NCBI RefSeq assembly: GCF_033568475.1
Contig: NC_133123.1
Coordinates: 140,446,062-140,510,061, forward strand
Direction: 5' to 3'
Length of the DNA stretch: 64,000 bases
Source: Henckelia pumila
Taxonomy: Eukaryota; Streptophyta; Magnoliopsida; Lamiales; Gesneriaceae
Positions within the stretch are counted from its first letter, which is position 1, and every line of letters begins with the position of its first letter. The position numbers and the translations under genes were made by a program. The notes beneath the pieces were generated by a model. It saw only the letters and a list, made by a program, of their open reading frames with translations, had not been told where the DNA came from and made no database searches. Below, in pieces: positions 10,974 to 23,556 of this stretch.

Positions 10974-12791
10974 TGTGGCTAAGGGCTTTGATGACTCTTT
11001 GTATAAACAATCTTTTGTTTAATATAATTTACACTTTTATTAATGGCAATGACTTTATCTTTCTTCATATTGTTATATTGTGATATACTATTGTTATTTT
11101 GATAAAGACCTTGAATATACTATAGTGTATGTAAGATGTGGTAGAACATGGAGATGTCTATCATGAAACACATCTTATAATCACTGTATATTCTAAACTG
11201 TTCCTAGTCGATTGAGCCGTTCGATAATAAGGATAAGGATCGCTCGAGTTTGAGACTAGCATTTGCGATGCAGAGTACCACGTTTCATTGGTAAGGAACA
11301 TAGAGATGTTCGAAGCATGCAAATGGATATTCATATGATGAATGATTGAACTACCCTATCCGGACTTTCCAAGTGGTTATCACTTATCGAGTGGATAAAG
11401 TCCGCGGTTTTGGTTGTACACCATTAGTCCTTACTACTTGAAACATCATTGAGACTCTATATGCTAGTACTGTGCTTTGACTCGTTTACCGACTCTATTG
11501 GGGTCATCAGGTGTCGGGATTGGGTACAGTTACAACACATATAGAAGTCGATGCTTTATTGTCAAGGATTCACCACATACTTGCGAGTGTGGATATCCTA
11601 TGCGATCTGAGGAGATATTAGTGTGACGAATCTCTGGCCAGAGTACATGATGTGTTTTAAGAAATGGTTTCTTAGTAACACATGCGATGTCACTATTTGA
11701 TCTTCAAGATGTATTGCATAGTTATCGAATCTCGAACGACTCTCGATATACCAATGGTTGTTGATTCGATCGGGATATATGGATGAAGGGACCGTACTGT
11801 ACGCTAACCAAAATCTATTGGTTCTTGCAGGCACTATCAGTGATACCTAGGGAATCATGGGGCGATGTTGCTAGGCGCTCTTACCATGATTCGATGGGCA
11901 AGTCGGAAATTGTTGTTCCGAATCACAAGGAGTTGTGAGCCCACGGCTAGCTGTATCCCTGAACCATTGAGGGTCACACAGAGTAATTGATTTTTAATCC
12001 CCGTTGAGATATTTAAATTTAAAGAGTTAAATTTAATGAACAAAGAAGTTGGACTTCTTAATTATGAGTAGAGGAGTAAGATTTCCTAAAATGACATAGG
12101 GATGGACATTTTTGGAAACCACTGAATTCGGATTCAGAAAAATTTATCTTGACTTTAAAAGGTGCAGAAATGGTTTCTGTGCACATTGGTGAAATCGGTT
12201 TATCAATCGGAGTCACGATGAATTTTATATTAATTTCTGAACATGCGGGCTTTGCTTGTCGGGCTTGAACTTATGACTAATGGGCCCTAAGCTGTTAGTG
12301 GCCTACATTATAAATAAGTTATTGCAGTACAGAAATTAGACACACAGGTCACAAAATTTTCGAAAAACCCTAGTCTTTTTCTTCTGAAGTGGCCGCCCCC
12401 TTTCTCCCCTCTGCTCGGAAAATCCAGTCTGTGAATTTTGATTTACATTCTGGTTTAACGGATCAAATTCGTTAATCTCTTCGTAGAAACTTCTGATAGA
12501 TTTTCTAGTGCAATCTATCAGAGGGATTAAATATCCGTTCGTGGACCTGATTGAAGAACAGTTCGTCCATCAGTTCCAGGGATATACAACAAGAGCAGAG
12601 CAATCTGTTGGTGTCCATAATCTCGCTTCGAGATTGGAGGTAAAAATTTATAATCGTTATTTAATTTTTACACACACACACAATTTAATCGTAAGGTTGA
12701 TACCCATTATGGAATTGTTCCATATAAAATTTTTAAACTTCCGCTGCACCGGGTATCAATCTTGATTGATCTGATCGCCGCGTTCTCCAAC
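10974..12791 (+). mobile_element. Solo LTR of a Ty1/copia element inside element A
   Basis: About 1.8 kb of non-coding DNA starts TGTGGCTAAGG, ends CGTTCTCCAACA and separates the gag end from the protease of A. The 3' end is the one normally followed by a tRNA-iMet primer site in copia elements; here element A sequence follows directly, so only one LTR remains. A TATA box (tataaataag) lies near 12311. A CCCTAG-containing leader and an intron-like stretch follow. No convincing 5-bp target duplication is visible, which may reflect mutation or a recombined origin. Confidence 0.7.
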
Positions 12792-12793
12792 AG

Positions 12794-13691
12794 TTGGAGG
12801 CCCGGAAAGTAACCTCTTGCCCGGTCATTTCCTTCGGGCCAGAGGATTTAAAGGACGTGATCACCCCTCATAATGATGCTTTGCTCATCCAAGCCAGGGT
12901 GGCCAACTATGACATAAGGCGGGTTTTTATTGATTCCGAAAGCTCGATAAATGTCATTTTTCAAGAAGCTTTTGAACAAATGGACCTGCTGGGATGTGAG
13001 GTCAATCTGGTGAAAACCTCTCTCTACGGGTTCGCAGGGCACACAATACAGCCTCGGGGAGAGGTATGGTTGCCCATTACCCTGGGAACCGGTGAATTGA
13101 GAAGAACTATCATGACTCTCTTTTCAATAGTAGAAGCTCCATCTTCCTATAATGTCATCTTAGGGAGACCAGCTTTGAACGCCTTAATGGCTGTGGCCTC
13201 TGCATATCATCAAAAGATTAAATTCCCGGTGGGAAACCAGATAGGAGAAGTAAAAGGAGACCAACCCTCTTCTCGAAGGTGTTATGCTGATATTGTACGA
13301 GTGGACAACAAGAAAGCCCGGGGTGAGCAAGGGAGAGGTGATCCTTGCAAAAAGGAAGTGTGCACAGTAGGAGAAGTTAAGGAGGAACATGAGGTAGTGC
13401 AGTTATTCCCAGAACAACCGGGAAAAATTGTCAAGATAGCTAGGGATTTGGAGGTCGGCCTTATGGATCAGGTGAAAGTGTGCCTGGCCAAGAATACAGA
13501 TGTATTTGCCTGGTCTTCACAGGAGCTAACTGGAATCCCATCTCAAGTGGCCGAACACAAACTAAATATCCTCCCGGGAGCTCGGGTTATCAAACAAAAG
13601 AAGCGGCATTTTGGGGCGAAGAAGGACAAAGTCATCGCTGACCAGGTTCGGGAGTTAAAGGAGGCAGGACATATCCGGGAGGTACAGTTTC
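12794..13691 (+). other. Protease region of element A (fossil)
   Basis: The segment reads as the aspartic-protease part of a Tat-lineage polyprotein: VISFGPEDL, PHNDALLIQARVANYDI, then VFIDSESSINVIF in the active-site position, YGFAGHTIQPRGEV, and SYNVILGRPALNAL as the C-terminal signature. Downstream it leads into the linker before RT (KNTDVFAWSSQELTGIP). Element B is inserted at its end, and the RT continues at 25093. Confidence 0.8.
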
Positions 13692-15222
13692 TGTTGGGAT
13701 CGGTTCAGAGGGTAGAGGGGGGGTGAATACACTCTGAAACTTTTCTTCTTCTTCTTCAAAATGATCAAGTGAGGTTTAGTTCACTTAATCTGTTTTCTCA
13801 ACTTCTAAAACGGTTTGAACAACTTAAATAGTGCGGAAATAGTTCAGAGGTTTTAGTGATGCAAAGTTTATAATGCAATGTATGAGCAGAATGTAAGATA
13901 AATAGCAGTAAAGACTAAGGCACGATTTATGGAAGTTCGAAGGCTTAATCCTTCTACGTCTCCCCTTCTTCCACTTAGGAAGGAATTCACTAGAAGACTT
14001 TGGTTATTACAACGTCTTGTAATACACCCACTTCAGACTTAGGACTTATCCAATGCCTAATCCGAAACTCCTAGATTTACACAGATAAGATTCTCAGTTC
14101 TTATCAGACTGGTGGAAGCTTTCAGAGTAGCTTCAATTCTCTTCAACAATGAGTATAGTTGAGTTGAGCTTCTCAAACTGCAGAGCGGTCGAGAGGCTTG
14201 AAAACCCTAGGATGATCCTTGACGATCAGATATGTGAACTGTAGGCGAGGGTTTATTTGAGCAGCAAATGAATGATCTTGTAAGTGTGCTCAAGTATATC
14301 AGATGAGGACTTCTGATATTATTCAAGTGATTGAGTTGATTGAGATTTTTCTGAATTGCTTGTCTCTCTTTGTTGTCTACCCTTTTTTTGTTGTTGTTCG
14401 TTGTATCACTTCTTGAGCAATCTTCCCTTTATATAGGTCAATCATCAACGTCTTTATTTTGAACGTTCTGATGCTGCATTGAATGCACATTTAATGCTCA
14501 TAAATGCATTGATGATTCTGCATGAAGATCGTACACTGCAGACAACTTCCAGGGTCCAAAACTGGAATAAACGGTCGAATGCTTTATCTGTAGTCATTCT
14601 GTGTTTTTGCTATTTTGGTGCAATCTGTTGTCTCGATTGCAGGAGTCAACATATCTTCTGACACGCCGGTTCTGCTTTTAATAAAAGATCTTGCAAAGAA
14701 CATCTTGTCACAGGTACTTGTCTTGAGATATCCTGAAAAGCAGTTGGCATTCTACCTGTAGAGATATTTGTCCTCTGCTGGTTTGAATAACCAGTCGATA
14801 AGCTTGTGACTTCAACCGGTCGAGAGACAAAGGCGGTTGACAAGCTTCCGGTAGATAGGTTTATCCTCTGCTGGTTTTTATAGCCAGTCGGCAGGCTTGT
14901 GACTTCAGCCGGTCGAGAGCAAAGGCGGTTGACAAGCTTCCGGTAGATAGATTTATCCTCTGCTGGTTTTGATAGCCAGTCGATAGGCTTGTGACTTCAG
15001 CCGGTCGAGAGCAAAGGCGGTTGACAAGCTTCCGGTAGATAGATTTATCCTCTGCTGGTTTTGATAGCCAGTCGATAGGCTTGTGACTTCAGCCGGTTGA
15101 GAGCAAAGGCGGTTGACAAGCTTCCGGTAGAAGTTGTAGTAGATTCCTGAAATACAATGGTTGGCAGCACATTCCTATACAATGAGTTGTTGTTTGTTAT
15201 CACCAAAATATCGGATTCAACA
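13692..15222 (-). repeat. Left-hand (3') LTR of element B
   Basis: This 1531-bp LTR is non-coding; small ORFs in it are chance. On the minus strand its U3 contains four tandem units of about 92 bp (14771-15131 on the plus strand), followed by a TATA box (TATATAAAG, about 14429-14437). Confidence 0.92.
14771..15131. repeat. Four 92-bp tandem repeats in the U3 of B (left-hand LTR)
   Basis: The repeated unit begins tcctctgctggttt and contains ccagtcgataggcttgtgac, ccggtcgagag and caagcttccggtaga. Four near-identical copies follow each other. The same array occurs in the other LTR at about 24636-24996, so it belongs to the element and was present at insertion. Confidence 0.85.
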
Positions 15223-15392
15223 ATTTCCCCCTTTTTGGTGATGGCAAAACTTAAGTGCTCCAAGAACAATATGAAAGCATTAAAATGAACTTCATTGAGA
15301 GAATGAATTTCATTAAGTACAATAAGCATTTTTATTACACCTACAGAAAAAAATAAGATGCAGCTGCGATAAGTAAAGAAGAGATAAGTTGT

Positions 15393-18373
15393 TCATCTTT
15401 TGAACCAACTGGCTCCTCCTGACCTATCGCCTTCTCTTCTTCTTCTGTCGGTTTCTTCTTTTCTTCTGGACTCTTCTTCACGTCTTCTTGCCTCTGCTGC
15501 TCTACGTTGCTCTTCTTCCCCCTTTTTGGCATAACCTTGGTTGAGTCGAAGGATGACCTCAGTGAGTTGAGTGCCAAGGCAGGCTTGCATAGTGTCTATT
15601 TTTGCATCGATTTGAGCAAGTAGAGTGGCTTGCATAGTGTCCATCCGATCATTCAACTTCTTATGAAGGCGGTTTTCGGATCGGATAACTTGTTCGGAGA
15701 CGGTAGAGAGCGTGTTGATTTGAGTGCGATGATGATTAGTGATCTCTGTGGACAGACGAGCAAGGTCTCGAGACACGGTCTCGAAATGCCGAATCATCGT
15801 CTGGCGTGAATTATCGACCGATAAGGATGAGTTTGTTATGTCTTGAGAGAAGGACCTAACCGTTTGCATGAGCTCATGAAGCCGATTTATCAAGGTATGA
15901 TCTAGAGCTGCGGCCATGGCTTCAATTAAAGAATCATCAGTCTGAAGCATTTGCCCTTCTGGGTAATTTCTTGGTGAAACCGGGCTAGACTCACGATGAT
16001 GTGGTGCGGGTGAACTGGCTGGAGAGCTACCCGATGGACCTTCCAATAATGGTACAGTTGGAGATGTAATAGTTTCGACTGCAGCCAATATGGTTGGTGG
16101 AGTACCAGGATCAGCACTTGGTTCATCCATAATGAGATCTTCCATAAACTTTTCAGTAGATGGAGACGGTTGAAGTGCTGGATCAGCATCAGTCACTTGC
16201 TGTTCTGGAGATGCAGGTGATACAATAGTGCTTGATATCTCCGTTGGGGGCACTGTTGCTTCACTACTGCAAGGAGCCTCTGTCACAGAGGTGACAGGTA
16301 TCTCTTGTGCAACCACTTCTAAAACATCTTGTGAATGACCGGGAGAAGTGTGAGCGGTCGTCACTGGAGAGGAGTGAGCAATCACAACTGCTTCCGGTTG
16401 AGTAACTGCTTGGACTGCGGTTGAGGAGGGGTCGACCGATGAAGATGCTGCCACACTAGATCTTAGAGCAGATGATTGAAAGAGGTCAGCAGTGATGAGA
16501 TCGGTCAGAATCCCATCTGAAGAAGGGAGAGCATAGACGTCTTCTTCACCCTGATCTTGAGTGAGAAAGGTTTTCATCATCACTTGTGCTTCCAGCACAT
16601 AAGCTTGTAAACAGGCTGCTGAAGCTGGTGTTTTGACATTGTTGAGAGCTTGGAAGTGCTGAAGTAGTTTAGTGATTTGACGTAGACTATCCTGTAGTCC
16701 AGTCAAAATCACAAAGTCATCGGCAGCGGTAGGACTCTTGGATTTGAAATTCTTGACACGCTCATTAATTAGCAGAGATAGCAGGCTTCCTCGAAGCTTC
16801 AAGTCTATGAGATGTCTTCTTCCCAGAGCCTCCACGATGTCTTCAGTATCAGCAAATAGAAGCATCTTCTGCTCAATGACGTTTAGAGATTTCCATTTAG
16901 GAAATATTTGAGCGAGTGTCAAGTGAGTGCGGGAGTGATGCCATCTGTCAAAACGTTGTAGATGACGCTTGACAGTACGGAGCACGTGAGAGATGATCAT
17001 ATTGAGTTCTATCGTAGCTGCTGGTTGAGCCTTGGGTGTGTAGATCATCACACCTTTCCCTTTGTCTTTGGGATCAGCTAGAGTGACCTCAGGAGCTGAT
17101 GAGGCACCTTCCCGGATTATCACACCCTTTGTAGGACGAGGAGCAGTAGAAGCAACAACGGTAGTAGTCTCGACCGTTGGCAGGGTAGGAGCAAGTCCAG
17201 AAAGAGACTTTAGCTTCTTGTGCTGCCTCTTCTTCTCGCCTGCAGGCGTGGATGACACAGCTGCTTTGGAGACCGAAGGGGATGATTTGCTGAAAGCTTG
17301 AATCAGTGGAACATTCTCACGTGATTCATCTTCAGAGTCAGATTCGATGATCAGTTGACGCTTGGCAGACTTTTTGGTATGGACTGGTTTGGCCACGACC
17401 GGAACCGTTGAAAGCGGTTGAGGGATAGCAATAACCTTTGCGGTTGAGGGCAAGGTGTCGACCGCAGTCTCTTTCTTGTTCAGGAATTTGAGAATCGTAG
17501 ACTTGTTGAGTCATTTGGTGGGATGCAGAGGCTCAGTCTTGGAAAAGTCCACTCCAAGGACGCCCAAGATGTGGCAGATTTGCAAAGCAAATCCCTCGGA
17601 TTGCCCTTTGCCCCTGATCATTTCACATAGAATATTGAACAGAATGTCTGACCAGTTTATGTTGATCTTGGAGGCAATACAAGCCATGTATTGAAATTCT
17701 CCAGCGTCACCTTGTCGTAAGATCCAGCCTTGGCCAGAAGATTCTTGGCCACGATATTAGTCAGTAGCCTGAATGGAGCTTTGAGAGATGTCTTCTGGGC
17801 CGGCAGTTTGATCGGAGCATCAGTAGTTGAGAACTCCTTCAACCAATAAGAGCAGTTACCATCTGGAAGATCCGTGCATTTTGTCAAACCCCTGGAGGGC
17901 AGATCAAATGTGCTGGCGAAGAACTTCTGATTGAAGGAGTAGACCTCTGTCTTGATCAAGCATTTGATAGTCCCATGCTCGATTTGAGCGGTTGCGAAGA
18001 ACTCCTTCAAAACAGGCAAATCGCAGATGGAGCTGCATTCCAGAAATTTCTTCAGTCCAGAGGCTTCAAGCATGGTGAAGACCTCAGATATTCTTGCGTT
18101 GTTTGCCTTAACAACGGAATCAAAGTTGATTGCGAAGCAAGTCTTCTGGATCGACATGATAGCTGTAGATAAGAACTCGAGCAGAGAGTAAGCAAAATCT
18201 AGAGAGTAATTCGATGATGCGTTTAATACAATATGAAAGCTTTTAGCAAAGGTGAAAGATTGATATACGAGTGTAAAGAAGTATATATAGGAACCTATGG
18301 GCCATAGGGTGACGTCATGAAAAGTATTTTTGAAATTCAAAAAAGTTTTGAAGAGCATAATCACGGCGCCCAA
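15393..18373 (-). other. Extra ORF region of element B between pol and 3' LTR
   Basis: Two minus-strand ORFs occupy the place where SIRE-type elements carry an env-like or accessory gene. The upstream one (about 17657-18373) includes a segment LPSRGLTKCTDLPDGNCSY of the kind seen in plant transposon-borne proteins. The downstream one (15393-17453) is a 686-residue frame with a basic N-terminal part (KKSAKRQLIIESDSEDES). A long Ser/Thr/Pro/Val-rich centre follows, then heptad-like coiled coil (SEQVIRSENRLHKKLNDRMD) and a charged Arg/Glu tail. I see no clear signal peptide or transmembrane anchor, so calling it an envelope gene is not supported. Function is unknown. Confidence 0.6.
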
Positions 18374-18522
18374 TTAATGTCATTTGGTTCAAAGCACCAA
18401 GCTGCTAGTACGAAGCCTGTCAGAGACTAGTTAAAGGCGGATGATATGCCAATATTTATGGCAACGTAACAGCTAATCTATTAATGTCATATTGACAATC
18501 ATTCCCCCTAAACACATGCATA

Positions 18523-21463
18523 CTAACTTAAATCTACTAAGCCAAGAATATTTCGAAAATATGAAAACTTAGCGTCTGGTAGAGGCTTGGTGAATATGTC
18601 TGCTGCTTGCTGATCGGTAGAGATGTATTCCAGCCTGATTTCCTTCTTTAAGACATGATCTCGGATAAAGTGATGCCTGACATCAATGTGCTTTGTCCTA
18701 GAGTGCATCACTGGATTGTGAGTGATGGCTATGACACTTGTATTGTCACAGTAGATTGGAGCTTCACTCGACCGAATCCCATAATCATTAAGCTGCTGTT
18801 GAATCCAGAGTATTTGAGCACAACAGCTGCCAGCAGCAAGGTATTCTGCTTCGGCGGTCGAGGTAGCAATTGATGTCTGCTTCTTACTTGACCACGAAAT
18901 TAGTCTATCTCCAAGGAATTGACATGTGCCACTTGTACTTTTGCGATCAATTCTACAACCTGCATAATCTGCATCTGAATAGCCAATAAGATTGAGATTT
19001 GAATCTTTGGGATACCAAAGACCCACATTAGTAGTTCCTTTAATATATTTAAGTATTCGTTTGGTAGCAATGAAATGAGATTGCTTAGGTGCAGCTTGAA
19101 ATCTAGCACATAAACAAACTGAATACATGATATCCGGTCGACTGGCAGTCAAATAGAGCAGTGAACCAATAAGGCCTCGATACATGGTTACCTCGACCGG
19201 AATTCCCCCTTCATCTTTATCAAGCTTAATTGATGTACTCATGGGGGTAGATACAGTTAAGCATTGTTCCATTCCAAACTTCTTTACCAATTCCTTGGCA
19301 TACTTGGACTGATTGATGAATATTCCAGTTTCAAGTTGCTTTACTTGAAGTCCAAGAAAGAAGTTTAGCTCGCCCATCATGCTCATTTCAAACTTCTCCT
19401 GGTGGTTGTTCAACGTACACCTCTTCTTGAAGTAGACCATTGAGGAATGCAGACTTCACATCCATTTGATAAACTTTAAAATTCTTGAAGGTTGCATAAG
19501 CAAGAAAGATGCGGATTGCTTCTAGTCTTGCAACTGGCGCGAAGGATTCCTCAAAGTCTATGCCTTCTTCTTGTCTGAATCCTTGAGCAACAAGTCGAGC
19601 TTTGTTACGCACAACAGTGCCATGTTCATCGAGCTTGTTACGAAACACCCATCTAGTTCCAATCACATTTTGATTTTTCGGTCGAGGAACTAGATGCCAA
19701 ACATTGTTGCGGGTGAATTGATTCAACTCTTCTTGCATAGCTTCAATCCAGCTGGCATCTGATAGAGCTTCATCTATTTTCTTGGGCTCTACCTGAGATA
19801 TGAAAGCTGCATGCAAGAATTCATTAATCATTTGACCACGTGTTTTTCGAGGAGCAGAAGGGTCACCTATGACCAACCCAGGTGGATGATCTTTGTTCCA
19901 CCTAAAATAATTTCCTAAAGGGTTGTCATCAATTGGTTGATGAACGTCCTCGTTTACTGGATCATCATTGGCTGGAGGATTGTTATCAACCGGTGGATCC
20001 ACTTCTGGCCTTGTTTGATCACACCCGGTAGAGGGAACTGGATCATCCTTCTTTGGAGGATATAGATCACTGTCACTCTCTTCCTGTAGATTTGTGTTTT
20101 CCAGTCTATGACTCAGATCATTTATGCTCCCTTGAGTTTGTTCTGTACAAAGAGTAGATTCATCAAAAACAACATGAATGGTTTCCTCGACCGTTAGTGA
20201 TCTTTGATTGAACACTCGATAAGCTCTGCTAACGGCTGAGTAACCAATAAAAGTTCCTTCGTCTGCTTTGGCATCGAAGGCTGTCAAATGGTTTTTGCCA
20301 TTGTTGTGGATAAAACATTTGCACCCAAAAATTTTGAAGTATGAAATATCAGGTTTTGTGCCATTCCAGATCTCATATGGAGTTTTGTTAAATCGTTTAT
20401 TAATCATAGATCTGTTTTGAGTATAGCAAGCTGTGTTAACTGCTTCTGCCCAAAGCCTTTGAGAAACATTTGAATCAGCAATCATAGTTCTGGCTGCTTC
20501 TTTTAAAGTACGGTTCCTTCTTTCAGCCACCCCATTTTGCTGTGGGGATCTAGCAGCTGACAACTCATGCTTGATTCCCTGATCATCTAGATAAGTCATA
20601 AGAGTGGTGTTTAAAAATTCAGTCCCTCTATCACTCCTGATTCTATCTATCACAGTAGATTGTTCATTTTGCAAGCGTTTAAAAAGCTTAATCAGGTGAG
20701 GTGCAGTTTGATCTTTTGAAGAGAGAAAGATGACCCAAGTAAATCGAGAAAAGTCATCTATAACAACAAGAGCATATCTCATTCCCCCTATGCTTCTTAC
20801 TGGTATAGGACCAAATAGGTCCATGTGAAGTAAGTCTAAACATTTGGAAGAAGACATACACCCTTTATTTTTAAAGGTTGCTCTCACCTGCTTTCCTAGT
20901 TGACAAGCAGGACAAACTTTGTCTTTTATAAAATCTCCTTCGGGCAGACCAGAAACCAAATCATGCTTCCTCAAGTTAAAAATGGACTTAAAATTTAGAT
21001 GATTTAACCGCTTATGCCACAACCAATGTTTATCATGATGAGCAGTAAGACAAGTAGGTGAAGAAATATGTGAGCAAGACCAGTTTACCTTGTAGGTGTT
21101 TAGGTCTCGTACACCGGTCATAAGAGTCTCACCTTTGTCATTTTTTATGAGGCAAGTGTGTTTGTGAAACTCGACCGAATGATCATTGTCACATAGTTGA
21201 CTAATACTTATCAAATTATAGCATAGTTTGTCAACAAGTAACACATCTTTAATAATGATGTTACCATGGATAATCTTACCCTTACCCACGGTTTTACCTT
21301 TGGAGTTGTCTCCAAAGCTGATCTTTGGTCCTTTGCACAACACCACTTCTGTTAGAAGTTCTGGATTCCCTGTCATGTGTCGTGAGCAACCGCTATCTAA
21401 ATACCAGGTAGTGTCCTTGATAGAAGTGGTTTTCTCGCCCGTTTGGACTTTTAGTACCTGCAA
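18523..21463 (-). other. pol region of element B: GAG-pre-integrase, integrase, RT, RNase H (fossil)
   Basis: In order on the minus strand are a protease-like start ([14 protein letters not shown]), a GAG-pre-integrase zinc region ([23 protein letters not shown]), and an integrase core ([40 protein letters not shown]). These are followed by the copia RT start ([38 protein letters not shown]) and RNase H (GYSDADYAGC, TAEAEYLA, KHIDVRHHFIRD). The order integrase before RT is diagnostic for Ty1/copia. The region is broken in a small number of places. Confidence 0.88.
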
Positions 21464-21490
21464 AGAGTGAAGAACTTTTGGTACCCATAT

Positions 21491-23503
21491 CTAGTAGGGT
21501 CCAGGTCGGATTAGCCCTTTCGGGACCCACACCTGGAACACCCTTACAGGTTTGCCCGTGTGTGTGTCCAGAAATCTGTGCGGTCGATAGGCAGTAAATG
21601 TGTGTGCTTGTGAGGTTGCTGTGTGCTGCTTGCCTTTTTGATTTTCATCAGTTAGCCTGTACCTCTTTTGAACTGGCCTGCAATTAAAGTACTGGTAAGG
21701 CTTCTCCTTTGACCATCTTTTCTTAGAGTAGTTAGACTCATTCCATGGCCTTTTGAAATTAGATTGGTTTCCCTTTCTTCTTTCATTAGGTTTTGGTTTG
21801 ATCCAAGTTCCTCTTTGATTAGAGGTCTGGGGATCCAGATATCCCAGCCCTCTATGCTTAGAGCTTCGTTCGTTAGATACTTTTTGATTTTTGTCAAAGC
21901 TGCACTTATCGTGTTCATATATCGTGCTGGACCTGACAAATCTTATTTTGTTAAGATTTCCTTTGTCCAGGCTTGACTGAATACAGGATTCCATAGACTG
22001 TTCATTTGTTCCAAACCCTAGACCGGTTTTATCATGTACCGGTCTTTGGATTTCTTGAATCTTGTCAATGGTTACAGAAGATTTATTCCAAGCCTTAATG
22101 GTTTCAAGTAGTTTTTTATTCTCAATCAAGGTAGCTTGGAATACTCTTTTCAAGGTGTCGTTCTCAGTAGCCAGCAGACTTAGCTTGACCTTAAGACCAT
22201 CAAGCTCTTTTTGCTGCATGCAGCTTGATTTGCTTGACTTATCTTTTAGGTCAGCTCTTTCTGCCTTTACTTCCTCGAACTCCTTGGATAATGCTTTGTA
22301 TTCATTAGCCATTTCGTGTAAAGCAGTAACTAAATCACTGTGAGTAAATTCAGGTGAGCCAAAGTCAAATACCTCCTCAGCTTCTTCTTCGATGTCGGCC
22401 ATAAGGCATTCCACTTTTTCATCATCGCTGTCATCTGAAGAGCTTCCGGTATTGGAGTTGTCAGAGTCAGACTCAGCCCACTTGCTTTTGCTTTCGTCTG
22501 CTACTAGAACCCTTTGGTCTCTTCCTTTTCTAAACGTCCTTTTATCCTCCTTACCCCTTCTTCTTTCGGAGAATTGCTTCTGATCATTGTTCTTAGGCTT
22601 GGTGCAGTCTGCAATGAAGTGGCCTGACTTGCCACAGTTAAAACAAGTAGGACCATCCTTTGTATGGTCCGATTTATGATAATTTTTAAATTTAGAATTG
22701 TTTTTACGCATAAATCTACCAAATTTCTTGACAAAGAGTGTCATGGCTTCATTGCTGATTTGCTCAGCTGATCTCTTTGGAGCTTCCTCGACCGGTGGAC
22801 ATATCACGGTTGAGGTTAAGGCCTTGGTTGGTTGAGAAGTAGATGGTTCATCTTCTGTTCTCATGTTGAGCTCGAACTCGTAGGCTTTGAGATCTGCAAA
22901 GAGATCATGCAGTTCAACCTTGCTTAAGTCTTTTGACTCTCTCATGGCCACTGTCTTGATCTCCCATTCTTTGGGTAAAGCTCTCATAACCTTCACAGCA
23001 ATTTCACGGTTAGTATAAGTTTTACCTAAAGCAATAAGATCACAGATGATACTACTGAACCGTTCATCAAATTCAGCCATGGTTTCCCCTGGCTTCATTT
23101 TGGCGTTGTCATATTTTTGAATGGCCAAAGTGAGCTTGTTTTCCTTTGTCTGGTCATTCCCTTCACATAGCTGAGTGAGCTTCTCCCAAATCTCCTTTGC
23201 TGTGGAACATGACTTGATTTTGCTGAACATATTCTTATCCAGTGTTTTGTATAGGATGTCCCGGGCCACATTGTCAAGATTGGCCTTCTTTTTGTCCTCA
23301 GTGGTCCACTCAGCTCTTGGTTTCTCAATCATTTGTCTTGCACCATCGGCTAGAGCTGGGTTGACCTTCATAATTTTGATAGGACCGTCTGTTATGACAT
23401 ATAGCATGTCATCATCCTGTGCTGCAAGATGTGCCTGCATGCGAATTTTCCAATCATCATACTCTTCTTTAGAAAACATAGGAATTCTGTTGAAAGAAGT
23501 CAT
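21491..23503 (-). other. gag region of element B
   Basis: A 670-codon frame begins MTSFNRIPMFSKEEYDDWK, the usual opening of copia gag of the UBN2/DUF4219 type. It contains a CCHC zinc knuckle CFNCGKSGHFIADC (C-x2-C-x4-H-x4-C), a charged Asp/Ser stretch, and a coiled-coil-like segment (EFEEVKAERADLKDKSSK). Gag and pol lie in separate frames a short distance apart. The SIRE group is known to separate gag and pol by a read-through signal. This frame looks whole. Confidence 0.85.
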
Positions 23504-23556
23504 GATTTTAAAACTTCAGATCAGCAGTTGAGAAAGGAACCCGCTCTGATACCACT

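Noticed and set aside
14479-14661. Short ORFs repeated at 14479 and 24344
   Set aside because: They lie in the two LTRs of element B; the repetition is LTR identity, not a gene family.
15393-17453. Envelope gene call for the accessory ORF of element B
   Set aside because: Position alone suggests it; no signal peptide, fusion peptide or membrane anchor is visible.
23543-23556. tRNA-like sequence near 23550 and 28044
   Set aside because: These are primer-binding sites complementary to the initiator tRNA, not tRNA genes.
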